From: Mortierella sp. BCC40632
Lineage: Eukaryota; Mortierellomycota; Mortierellomycetes; Mortierellales; Mortierellaceae
Direction of reading: 5' to 3'
Assembly: GCA_011634665.1 (NCBI GenBank)
Contig: WAEK01000003.1
Location: forward strand, 2,078,001-2,142,000
Length of the DNA: 64,000 bases
Shown here in pieces: positions 22,179-33,774 of the stretch. The notes under the pieces are model-generated. The model made no database searches and had not been told where the DNA came from. It saw only the letters and a list, made by a program, of their open reading frames with translations. Position 1 is the stretch's first letter; every line of letters begins with the position of its first letter. The position numbers and the translations under genes were made by a program.

Positions 22179-24443
22179 GATAGAAGGTTTAGGTGGTTTT
22201 TTTTAGAGAGAGAGGTAGGAAGCTGGTTTACGCGAAGAGAAGGAAGAGAGGGAGGTAGAGCGCAGCAAAGGGTGGGGAAAAGAACAGGATTGAAATGTTT
22301 TTGTTAGTTGGGAGAGACTTGAGCTATCTCCCTTTTAAATCGGAAATGGCCCGTGGGAGTTGTCTCGACCATCATCTTGATTATTAAGTCAAGGAGACGG
22401 TGGTCGAATTTTTTTGTGCTCGCCTAGCACAAAGCAGAATCGCACACCATCGCCCACTGGTTTTGTAGCGATTTTTTTTTGTGCACCACTTTTGGAGTTT
22501 GCAAGAAATAGTAGCGGGACTAGTGAGTCCTGCCGGTTAAACAAAGTGCTTACTAAGACTTGGTGAACAATACGGTATGTCGAGCCGGCTAAGTTATCTT
22601 TGATACACATAAGCGCATCACTCAAGTGACGAGCGTGCTTGCCAGTCCGTGCCCCTTCAGAGAAACTAGACAACATTCTGAAGCAATTTCTGTTTCTTGT
22701 ATAGCAAGATACCTTCTTTGCCTAATCTAGACATTTCTACGAACCTATCTTAGCCCTCTAACATTTCAAGAGAGCTATAACCTCACTTTCCATGGGAGAA
22801 CTGAAATATAAGCTAACCTCATCGTCCTGCAACTGTACGCCTGCATACTGCACGCCGATGCCTTTCCGTTTTCAAGAACCGACTGGTTGCTGAATAATCT
22901 CAATTGACTCTGCTCTGTAACTCGACTGAAGGTCGTTCCCTTGAACAGGTCTGCTACATTCCTCTTGGATCCGTCATTTGGTTGTCAGAAGAGGGTGTCC
23001 GACCCATGATCCTTATTAAGATGTCGAAGATCGGGTGGAATACAGGCATTCAAACTCTCTCACTACAGCTCTCTGGTTTAGCTCGTCGAGAGGTTGGCTT
23101 CGAAGTTTGTCAGCTTCAGCTAGACTTTAGTTCTTTCTTACTCCTCTCTAGTACTAATTGCCCATGGCTACATACTTACAGTAATTCATTTTAATGTCGA
23201 GTTGGGCCTATGCCTCCACTTGCTCAAGAATGCTAACGATCTATTTGTTAGTTTGCTAACCAGGCTACTACAACATCAAGGGCTTGAGATTCTCACGAGC
23301 TGGTTTATATGAATGCAATGCTTCTTAGTAGCATCCCTTGATAGCCAGTCGGGGGCGCTATGGCCTTGGAATCATCTGTATAGCAATATCCCACCCACTC
23401 ACGACTCCATCACCACAACAAAGATATTGGCAGAAGTGCCTTGACCAGAAATCTGGTAGAGTCAATGTCGCTATTGAACACCTACCTATACTTATTCTTC
23501 ATCACTTGTCGAATAATGAAATGCAATACCTTACGATTAGTTAAATGCAAGACAAAATACGCTGACAAGAATGTTGCGCCTGGTTGTCAAGGCAAAGACT
23601 ACATTTATAGACCTAGGCTAATTCTCGACTCTCATCCTGAGAGAGATGTGTATAGGGCCAGGTGATGCTGTGAGCATGGCGACTCTTCATTTCGAAATGG
23701 AGCTCGAATCAACAGGAGTCTTTCTTTTCCAATCTTGCTCAGGGTGACCAGAAGGGCTCCAGCTCTAAAGTTTCTCAGAGCTGTCCAAAAACCAAGGAGA
23801 ACTGCTTTTTTTTTTGTTCTTTATTCCAACACACCAAATGTGAGCCCTTTCAACAGAGAGACTGTGCAGCAAACATCCAATAACTCTGCTCTGTTGTCAT
23901 GAGATTCATTTCGGAAATTAACACCTCGCCAGTTGACTGTGATAACTGGCCTCGAGCTTGAAGCTCTTGGTCCTGTTGAGCTTTTTCATCAAAGGCCAAA
24001 GCATTTTTTTTAACTTATTTAGGTCGAGTCTTTTGTCATATCCGCTGTCGATCGTGTCATCCAAAGAGTCACCCGACTTGTCCATTCATTCAGAAACACA
24101 AAGGTAACACATGAGTAACACTCATCACCTACGAGTCCGATTAGTGGACAAGCATCAAAGGCCAATGTCGATAGTGCTTGGGTGAACAAAGGAGAACAAG
24201 AGATCTGAGGCCTCAAAACCTTTGTCAGGTCAGGAGAAAGGAACCCCAGACAATAGACAGCAGTGTGTCACTCGAGACAAGTCCTTTTTAAAATGGATTT
24301 GTAGGAGAAAAGAGTGAACATAATAGAGTCGAACGATTAAAGCATCACACAAAAAAAGTAGATCTCTCAACATCACCGGCAAGTCGAGGGTTTACATTCA
24401 GCTTCATTCGATACTTCTGATGACTGAACTAAACTAAACTAAA

Positions 24444-24531
<88 letters not shown>

Positions 24532-24572
24532 GTAGAGAGAGAGACAATACAAACCGATTAAACTCTCACTTC
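22179..24572. other. Intergenic region, gene-poor, possible relic sequence
   Basis: About 2.4 kb lies between the SDR start and the serine-rich gene stop. Base composition looks AT-richer and less repetitive than other spacers here. A 95-codon minus-strand frame (22676-22389) and several short plus-strand frames (22904-23194, 23441-23665) have non-repetitive protein-like composition, but I recognise no family and cannot join them. The right end carries A29 and (GATA)n tracts. A decayed gene or old mobile element is possible but unproven. Confidence 0.45.
24446..24531. repeat. Compound repeat: A29 followed by (GATA)n
   Basis: Three to four AAACT units run into A29 (24446-24474), followed by about 14 GATA units (24475-24531) and a GAGA tail. 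It begins about 40 bp beyond the stop codon of the serine-rich gene, so it probably lies in its 3' UTR as (TATC)n then U-run. Confidence 0.95.
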
Positions 24573-27500
24573 CTATCTAGACTCGGGTTCTACATCGGTG
24601 TTGTTCACCGGCAGCTCTGCCCTGGAGATTTCTTTACACGATAAAGCTGTTTGGATTCCATTCCCATAGGGTGTCCGGACCAAAGTTTCATCAAAATACA
24701 TACTCCCTGACACCCTTGAGCCTGCGAGACTACTTCCCATACTATTGACTGGTCCACCAAATCTGCGTCCCATCACTACACCGTCGTTGACGATCATCGA
24801 ATGTCCATCATCCTCGGGACTGTATTGGATCTTGTCATAGCATTTCGACTCGTCCAACTCACTGCCAGGCGAATATGTCGGTGGCAAATTCAAGCCTTGG
24901 ATCAGCATGGATGGCAATGTGGAGGTTGCAGCAGCACGATATGTATCGTTCCACTTTTCTTGGTCCAAATGGTCCCACAACCATTGACGCGAGTCTCTCT
25001 CTGCTCCAAAAATATTACTTTCGACCAAGCCCCTGTCATTACTACCAGAGGACTCGTTTTGTTCTCTGTCGTTTTCGATTCCATGTCGGCTATTGTCCAT
25101 GGTAAAGATGCTGGGCTGCTGACTCCAAATTTCATCGACAGCAGTTAAAGATGGCTGTTCTGGAATATTGCTTGAGGAAAATGGTGGTCCATAGTGGTTA
25201 ATGTTATTGGTTATGGCTGTGGACCACCTTTGCTCTTCTTGTTGCTCCTGCGGTTGTTGCTGTTGCTGTTGCTGCTGTTGCTGCTGTTGCTGCTGTTGCT
25301 GATATTGGTATTGATGTTGGTATTGATTTTGTATTGATAAATGGGTAGTACATGTCCTTGGGGTGGCCGCGTGTTGAGAGAACGCGGCAGCCGAGAGTGA
25401 AGTCAGTGAATGAATCATCTTGAGCATTGGAGATGGGCACTCTGACGAGGCGCTGGAATGTTCGTTCGAGTCTAAGTGTGATCCAACCTCCGAACCATAA
25501 GCTGGGGTTGTGAATGAAGTAGAGGATCCTGCAGTAGCAGAAACAATCGAATCTGTCCCCGAAGTCTCAGATGAAGTGCTTTTGATCCATGAACGCTTGT
25601 GAAGGATTGGAAGCAATGATCGGGCAGAGTTTCTACTGGGATTTGTGCTCTCGGTTGAATGGGCTGGCATAGTTCGTGGTAGGATCGGCGATGAAGTTGA
25701 TGATGCCGAGGTCGTGGACTCGCTAGCGTTTTTCCGTTTATTAGTGTAATTATGACTCGCTATTGGGTTGTCAAAGGCATCTGTGGACCGCGCTTCTCGA
25801 AGCCTCGGCATTTGCTCTACTGAACACAGGAATTCCTGCGACCTATGACCTGACGGGAGTCTACACTTCATTAGGTCAAAAAAGTCCCGTGGCCAAGTGA
25901 GGGATTTTCACACGATATGTAGCTACTTACGATCACTCTCATGCTTCTTTCGACTATCAGGCTTCTCTATTCCTGGGACTGGTTGGTCTGCCGAAGAGGC
26001 TGTTGTATTACTGCCCAGGAACCAGTCGCGGAAGGTTTTGCTGATACTTGAGCTTGTAGAGTGTCTTGGAAATGACTCGATACCAGATACGGAGACATTA
26101 CGCGAACGCACTGATGATGTCTCTAGACCTTCATTGTGCGAATGTGAATGCGATATAATCTCGGACCTTATTGAGGCAGCATCACATTGAGAGGAGGATG
26201 GCGAGTGCCCTCTTGGCTCCTGTTCTCGGAGACCCCTTAGCATTAAAATATCTACAAAGCTCTGGATCCTGCGATGGCCACTCCTGCCATCCTTTTGCAA
26301 GATCTTTGCAGCCTCTTGCCATGCTAGAGAAGACTCGCGACCAAATTTGGAGCTATCGTAGGACTCACTTCCCGCTCCCGTTGAGTTGACTTCTGTTCCT
26401 CCGCTGTGGAGAGATGCGCTGCTCGAGTGCATAGTCGAGCTGGTATCATCAGCAATTCTGGCATCAGCAGCCTCTGCTTCTTCGGCGATGGATAGTAACG
26501 TAGAGTAGATTGGAGTTGTATCCAGACATGCAGAGGCCGTCAAAAAGGACTCGGGGCGCCGCCGTGAGGCTTGACTCTCTGTGTCCAGAGTCGGCATGGG
26601 CCCTTCAGACCATGCAGGCGTCCGTTCTGGAGGTGCAAGCTGTGACAGTTGTCGGATCAACACAGGTGACCTCTCTGCGATTCCTGCGGACGTAATTTGT
26701 CTGCTCCGGGGCGTGCTCGTGCCATCGCGCCTCGTCTCCGGTTCCTCCGCCGTAACGTCATGCTCTCCTTGTTCGGACGGGCTCTCCTCATCTGCGCGGA
26801 TGCTTAGTCTCGATGAGGCAGACGAACGACTCTGTCGGTCGAGATCATGCGTTGGGCTATTGATCCTCCTTGGCTTTGAGGCGACTGTGCTTTGTCCCCT
26901 TTGTTTACTAAGAGTCGAGTCCCTGTCTGAGACCCTTTTGACATTGACCGACTGTACACTGCCCCTCCTTGCGCCGATACTCGACTTGATCGGTGGGACT
27001 AGGGGAGTGACGGCCTCTACACGAGCAACACTATTCCTACGTGCAAGATTTTGGCCGATATCGGGGGCGGACCTTCTCTTGAGTAGGCTAGATGTTGTAT
27101 CAAGCCTTCCTGGGGTTGGCGTAGCTGGGGCTGGACGAACGGATGCTTGGCGTGTGGATGAAGTGGACGAGGAAGATGTGGATTGTGCTGACTTTGTAGA
27201 AGAGTTGGAGGACCAGGCACCAACCCAGCGTGGGCGTTGTTGTTCAGATGCTGTAGCCCGACGCTGGGTCTTGGACCGCACGGACTCGTCGTCTCCCCGT
27301 GCTGTGGAAGGACTCCTGTCGTGTCCCCTTTCCTGTGGTTCTGCAGCTCGGCGCACGGGCAGCCGCGACCGCTCCTGCAAGGAAGGGCTCCCTGGCCGAT
27401 GGTGATGTGGTCTCCGCTGCAGGCAAGCAGTACATTTGCGGGGGGTTCCTCCTGTAGTGGAAGTGGCGGTAGCTGTTGTCGTGGCCGAAGTGGTAGCTGC

Positions 27501-27847
27501 AGTAGTCGAGTAGTTGGACGCAATAGAAGCCCGTCGTCCTAGAGAGGCTGTTCGAGAGCAAGGAGTGAGTGGCACGTCAGGGTTTCAACTCGAAAGAACA
27601 CTCACGCCCACGCCCACGGAGCGAAACGCACCCACGCCGTAGGGCACGCGGGGTGTGTGAGCAATGAATGGGGCAATCAGGGGGAGGAAGAAGAGGAAGA
27701 AGAGGAGGCGATGGAAGGGGACAGTGGGCGTCCCTACAGGGAGCACATACGTTCTTTATCGCGCTTGCATGCTGTGGCAGCCAAAACTGGCTTGATATCC
27801 TTGTCGTGTGGCGCGGAGGTGTGGATCATAGAGACTTGAAGGGTCAT
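24573..27847 (-). CDS. Serine-rich, glutamine-tract protein of unknown function
   Basis: Spliced model (minus): 27847-27751, 27547-25931 and 25849-24573, giving 2991 nt and 996 residues. Introns are 27548-27750 (gtatgt...acag) and 25850-25930 (gtaagt...tcag), both phase 1. Most of the protein is disordered and rich in Ser, Thr, Arg and Pro. Points of order are a CxxC pair (RKCTACLQRR) near residue 65, a helical stretch EESSLAWQEAAKILQKDG-like around 470, SISKTFRDWFLGS near 540, and RQWLWDHLDQEKWNDTYRAA towards the C-terminus. A glutamine tract is encoded at about 25244-25300. I recognise no domain. The composition suits a regulatory or scaffold protein controlled by phosphorylation, but that is only inference. 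The first exon is short and its ATG (27847) is the least certain part. Confidence 0.6.
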
Positions 27848-28070
27848 GGTTGAAGTGGGAAACAATCAGCTGTGGCTATGCCTCGGGTCGTGCGAGCAGC
27901 CTGTCTACAGAGTGAGAGAAACAGGTAAAAGAAGTATTAGAGAGAGAGAGAGCATATTCCTTCGAGATGACCAGCCCACAGCCTCCGGCGGGTCTGTAAA
28001 GGCGGAGACAAAAGTCGGCGAAGCAGCCTTTGCTCCAGAGAGTATGGTGATGGGTATGTTTGCTCCTGGG

Positions 28071-28131
<61 letters not shown>

Positions 28132-29351
28132 AAGAGAGAGAGCAATGTGTGACCAGGGGCAGGGTGGGAAAGGAGCGCGGGAAGATTGTCACACAAGGGT
28201 GCAGCGAAGCCGTTGCACCGCCTGCACCTGCACTATATTGCCTGAGGGGTCGAGCTGGGATCGTGTGTTGCCGCCGAGCTGCACTTGCTTACCTGCAGGC
28301 GGGCGAACTCGGGCTATTTGAGTATTTGACAATGAGAAGAGGGTCTGGAAGGTATGGGGGGAATGGGACAACGAGCGGTGGATGGGTAGTGAGGCCGAGC
28401 GAAGAGTGGGCGATAATAAGTGATGGTCAGGAACGATGTGGTGAGGAAGAAGGAAGCGAATGGTTGGACAAGAATGAGACAAGAAACGAGCGGAGAGTGG
28501 ACAGGACGCAGATGTGGGGTTTGGGGATGAACTGGGAGAGAGGATGCAGAATCGGGTGAGAGATTGTGGATGGGATCGAGGCGGTGGTGGTTGGATGATG
28601 TCGAGCCAAGTCGGTTGAGTGAAGAGGATGATGCTGATGGAGAAGCAGATAAAGATGGAGATGAGAAAGAGAGAGAGAGAGAAAAAAAAAAAGAAAGGAA
28701 AAAAAGAAAAACCCCAAGAGAGCAACGGGACATGGATATGAGCAGGGCGGAGGAGGCCAATGGGCGAGGTAATGCAGTAGTCGCGGCAAAGCTGTCTCTC
28801 TCACTCTCACACACACTTTCTCAATCCCATCTCCTCTGCCGCACCACAGCGGGTCCACGCCCCTTCGGTCTCGCCTCGGCCTCCTTTCTCGCCCTCGGCA
28901 GCACGGCAATGCACTGGCGTGTGTTCGCATGGCATTCAGAGCTGCATGGAATTCGCCATTCGCCATCAGCCATTCTACTTCACACACTCACACCAGTGAC
29001 CGTCCTCTACCCCCTTTGGTCAAAGAGCTTTTGAGCTCAACTCGTTTCTCAGTCTTATGGTTAACCGACCCCTTTCACTTTGTGGTCTTCTGCAGTAGGG
29101 CATGACGCACCTTGCGAGCCGTAGAGAATATGAGGATGGTCCCAACAGTCCGTTGAGCCAGATGCATGCTCGCGGCCTGACGCCTGATACCTGATGCTCA
29201 ACACCTGTGGCTCTCCGTCTGATGGCAAGCATTCACCATACCCTGAGGACATGTCTCCTTTGCCCCTGCTTTGTGAACACCCCTTGGTAACGTCCGTCAG
29301 CCGCCAGGCAAGCTCACAGACATGACCCACCCCCTGTCTGTGTAGACTCAT

Positions 29352-29382
<31 letters not shown>

Positions 29383-30188
29383 GTTCAACTAGCTCCTCTC
29401 GACCGCACGACAAATAGGACAAGGCGCAGCGCAGACTTGGTCTAGCCATCTTCCTTCCGAATAGATGGGCCAGTGGGCAAGGCCATCATTGAACAAAGCG
29501 ACTGCTAGACAGACATGATATGCAGTAGAAGGCCTTGTGGACATTGGCTAATCGATGCATTGCTGCTACCTGCAGCGGCTGTCTGTGGTCCACATCCTGT
29601 GCGGTGCAGGGTCAGAGAGAGAGAGAGAAAGAGAAAGAGAGAAGATGGACGGTCTGACGCCATCCAAATTGGCCCAGTAGAGGGAGATGCTACTCCCGCC
29701 ATCTCTACGGCTGTGGCCCACTTGTGTTTATAGACATATCCATCGACATCTCCTTCGCTTCCATCTTGAGAACGCCCATCCCCTTCCAAGGACTATTGAC
29801 ATGTCCGTGTGTCGTGCATCACTCTTCCGTGCGAATGAAAGCGCCTTAACTCTTTTTTGTTTACCCTTGCCTTACCCCCTGGTCCGCTGCTGCATGGCTG
29901 AACGAGATCTGCCAAACCTTTTCTAGTTGTCGTTGCCTGTTTGCTCTCAGGACTGGTAGACAGGGAGCAGAGCAGCTCTGGTAATTTTTCTATTTGTGCA
30001 TCTTTCGCATGACGACAAAAGCAGGAATACCGAGTGAAGGATCCACACCATCTCCAGCGTCCATGAGACTTCCTCACCTTTTTTTTTTTTATCTCCTATT
30101 CCCCCCAATGTGTCAAAAACCCAGCAGCCTACAAGAGAGAAAATGAGTCGCTTTACATAGACTAGCTTTAATTGTCCTGCGCACGGGT
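27848..30188. other. Intergenic region with GA-rich tracts
   Basis: This covers the promoter of the serine-rich gene and the 3' flank of the RecQ gene. It holds (GA)n at about 28076-28140, more GA-rich sequence near 28665-28690 and 29615-29645, and T28 at 29355-29382. Long frames on both strands (for example 27846-28559 and 28189-28987) are translations of purine or pyrimidine simple sequence. No gene is supported. Confidence 0.55.
28076..28140. repeat. (GA)n microsatellite
   Basis: About 30 GA units with a few GAAA interruptions lie roughly 230 bp upstream of the start codon of the serine-rich gene, on the template side, so the sense strand reads (TC)n. Confidence 0.95.
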
Positions 30189-33100
30189 CTACATAAAGTC
30201 GTCATCCATATCGTCTTCTGTGTCGGACAATGTAATAACTTGGTCGCGCTTGATCGCAGAGCCTCCTCTTTCCTGCCTATTGCTGCCATCATTGGCCTCA
30301 GCTTGACTCGACTCAACCCGCGATCTCTTTCGTGTTTCCTTGCTATTGCCATCGGCTTGATCTAACTCTTTCAGGGCATTACCCAATCTTTTGACTGTTG
30401 TTCTATTGCTCTCACCACTGCTACTGCTTGCCTGTGAGCTCCGGATCGGCACTTTAGCCTTCGTGACTGAACTATGGACGCTAGAAGTTGTGGAAGAAGG
30501 TGACGGAGTCCAATTCTCATCCGCGATTCTCGAAGGGTCGCGACAAAACTCGACAGTGACCTCAGGTAAGGCAGATGGCGCTTGGACGTTTAGAAGCAAT
30601 CTTGCTCGTGGGCCATTAAGAATATATCTAGTTTGTCATACCCCCAAAAAGATGTTTGTGGACAAAGGCGGTTCGTTAGTGCGCACTGGCCACTACATCA
30701 AGATTTGGTAGGTACTAGGAAACCCTAGGAAAGAAAAGACCGCGTGGGGGAGAGAGATGTGAGCCAAGATACTGGACACCTACGCGACTGTCGAGTACAC
30801 CGTAAAGTGGAAATCCTCTCGGAGGTAGTGATGGACAATGAGATGGTTAATTATCCTGTCGTAGTCCTAGCGGCCAAGGAAAGAAAGAAAAAGATCAGAG
30901 ATGTTACTGTCGGCAACTCTCTTGTGTGCCGTTGCCATTTTACTGTCTTTTGACTTACATCTTTATTCGCTCGCTTGGAAACCACTTGTGTTCCATACTC
31001 TTCGCGGACGGTCTTTGCAATAACACGCAGACCCCCAACTCCTCTCCAGGCTTCCACTAGTTTGTTCAAAGTCACTCTTTCGTTCACTTCAGCTAGTTTC
31101 TCCAACAGAACACAAAGCGCCCTGACATCTGTTCGAATATCTTCGGCAACAATAAACTCTGGAGATAGTAAACAATTGTCACAGAATCCACATGGTGGTA
31201 AACGCTTCGTAATGTGCTTTGAAAAGTGGATATCGAAGAGTTGGTGGCGACAGGTCCGAAGGTTTTGGGCATATCGAGTCATGCCGTAGACTATGTAAGA
31301 AATAACAGCGGGAAAGAAGCGCGTATGCATCAGAACAGGTAGGCAGAAGACTCATGATAGATTTCGAGGCGCAGCACAACACCCACCATTGTTGATTCCT
31401 TCGGGCTCAGTGATGCAAAGCGTCGAAAGCCTAGAGGCATCTTGATCGCGGTACAGTAGTACGCAGTCGGCTGAAAGTCCATCGCGACCTGCGCGTCCAG
31501 ACTCTTGATAGTATCCTTCACATGAAACAAAAACACCCAAGAGTCAGTTAGGTGTTAGACTTGATTTCAAAAAAATGAAAAAAGTACTCAGAGATATTAC
31601 CTTCCAAAGACTTTGCCATGCAGACATGGATAACAAAGCGAACATTTGGATGGTTGATCCCCAATCCGAATGCGATTGTTGCACAAACGACTTGGATGCC
31701 TCCATGTCTCCACTGCTCATGGATGTTTTCCTTGTCGCTGTCTTCTATATCTGCGTGATAGGCACTTGTGGTGACTGTTCCGCCGCTTGCTTGAGCAATT
31801 CCGGCTGCATATACATGGGTGTCTTTCTTGGAAAGACAGTAGATAATTCCGCAGTTTGATTGATGTCGAGAGCGAATATATTTGAACAAGAACTGGAATG
31901 TTTCCTCGTTCGAGCTTGGTCGAGTCAGGACACTGTACTTGAGATTAGGTCCTATTTCAACGTGATCAAGTTCTCAATAAGACAATAGCCCAACAAGGTT
32001 CCCCTGCATTGCTCAGCATCTTACAGCTTCCGAAACATCAATATCAATCAGACTCACGGAATAGGGGCGCATCAAAGAGAAGCGTCCCCCTTGTCTTTTC
32101 CAGTGGAGGCAGGTTAAGTGTCGAGAGAACCGACTCAATCACACTCACGGTGGCTGTTGCTGTGAGGGCCATGATCGGAGTCTTGGGGAACACAACCTTT
32201 ACAGCAATAAAAGATATCTCCATTAGAACTGGACATCCTGCCTTCTAAAAGTAGCCAGTCTGTATGATGTATGATGTCAATCCTCACGACGCCTATCTTA
32301 CTCTGAGAATGCCAAGTTTCTATACAATGCGAAGGACAAAATTAAAATGTGATTAGGTTTCGTAGTTGGCCCCCGTCCCATGGACAATTTCAGCACAAGT
32401 GTACGTTGGAGAGAGTACATGACCTCATCGGTATACCTTATAATCTGGTCGAAAATCGTGACCGAGACTTGAACAGCAGTGGCACTCGTCAACAACAATC
32501 CTGCTTAGACGACCACTGGCATACACCTTTTCCAAATGGTTCATGAATCGCTTTGACTTGCTTATCTTTTCTGGAGTGACGTACACCAGCTTTAAGGCAT
32601 TTGAGCTCTCATTGCCACTCCCGGTATCTACTGCCGAATTTGAAGCACTTTTTCGAGAGGAGGAGCCTTTCACAGGACCAGAACCGAGCATGGCGTCCAT
32701 AATGCGTTTAGTCTCCTCTTTAGTAGTAGAAGATGTGAGCATACCGGCCCCAATCGATGCCTCTTCCAAATGAAATGTTTGATCCCGAATAAGTGATAGC
32801 AATGGCGAAATGACTAAAGTAATTCCTGGGCTCACTAATGCTGGTAGCTGATAACAGAGCGACTTTCCACCGCCTTAATAAATTTGTCCGCGAGCAAAAC
32901 AAGACAACGGAATACTTTTTAGATATTTCAAGTAGGCGTCAGCGTATGTGGGCAAATGGGCTTCGATCTTCCAGATTTGCAAGAAAGAGTTACCTGTGGG
33001 CATTAAAACAAATGTATCGCGATTGTCCAGCGAAGCGTTCATGACAGGAAGTTGCTTGTCTCTCCATTGAGTGATGCCCCAATGATCCTTGGCCAACTTC

Positions 33101-33330
33101 TTCAGCTGATTAGACCACTCGAAATCCTCGCTGTCATAGTTCTTGGCTACTGGTGCAGGAACATCAGAAAGCGACGTGGCAGCTTGGGACAAGATACTTT
33201 GACGAAGATCCTCGAGCTCTGCTTGTCGAATTTCCAGTTCCACGATTTGGTCCCTAATGCTCTGTATCTCGTTGTCAATGGCTCCTATCTCAGCCCTAGT
33301 AGAGTCGTCTAAGAGATGGAGAGATTCCAT
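30189..33330 (-). CDS. RECQL: RecQ-family ATP-dependent DNA helicase, RECQL1 type
   Basis: Spliced model (minus), nine exons: 33330-32994, 32873-32437, 32319-32302, 32196-32058, 31951-31601, 31515-31387, 31290-30959, 30866-30784 and 30627-30189; 2265 nt, 754 residues. Exon 3 is 18 nt (KLGILR). An N-terminal coiled coil ([20 protein letters not shown]) is as in vertebrate RECQL1. Motifs follow in order: MPTGGGKS (Walker A Lys116), [103 protein letters not shown]. The RQC zinc site is formed by RTCRH and PPCGFCDNC, followed by a winged-helix segment. RecQ enzymes unwind DNA 3' to 5' in repair and fork restart. The aromatic-rich loop has Leu249 where Trp is usual. The acidic tail [10 protein letters not shown] resembles a SUMO-interacting motif. 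An alternative in-frame ATG lies at 33390. Confidence 0.92.
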
Positions 33331-33774
33331 AGTTGACGAAAAGTTGGGTTGGGATGCGATCAGTTGCCAGGAAAGAAAGTCATCGCTCATCCACACGTGG
33401 CGCCTGAAGTGTCCCGTATCATCGACGTCACGTTCCCCCCGGCGAGCCCGGGTCCAGTTTTAACTTTGAGATCTGTCGTAAGAGGGTCTGCGGACTTGAT
33501 CCAACCATTGATCGGGAAAACCAACATCACACGACACGTTGAACACCCACTCTACCAACCATTGACCCATCCCTCTACCTAGCAAGAGAATTCCGAGTCA
33601 GGACAGGACAGCGATCCCTTCATTTTTTTTGCATACAGTCCAGCAAATATCTCACTCTCTTTCTCCTCCCACCCCTCTTCTTTCTATCACGCCCCTCGGA
33701 ACTCTGAACCTCCCCCTCCCCCCTTCCCTTCCGCTTCCTATCCCACACCCAACATTTTACGGCAGTAACAAGGA
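33331..33774. promoter_or_regulatory. Bidirectional promoter between RecQ helicase and SAPS-like gene
   Basis: The two genes are transcribed away from each other across 444 bp. Within it are an E-box CACGTG at 33394-33399 and a CRE-like GACGTCAC at 33424-33431, followed on the right by a pyrimidine-rich leader into the plus-strand gene. Factor binding is inference; the motifs are seen. Confidence 0.5.

Noticed and set aside
26581..27405. 274-codon plus-strand open frame
   Set aside because: It is antisense to the large exon of the serine-rich gene and has no domain; it arises from the codon bias of the true frame.
27846..28559. 237-codon plus-strand frame with a long Arg-Glu repeat
   Set aside because: The repeat is a translation of the (GA)n microsatellite; no flanking ordered sequence.
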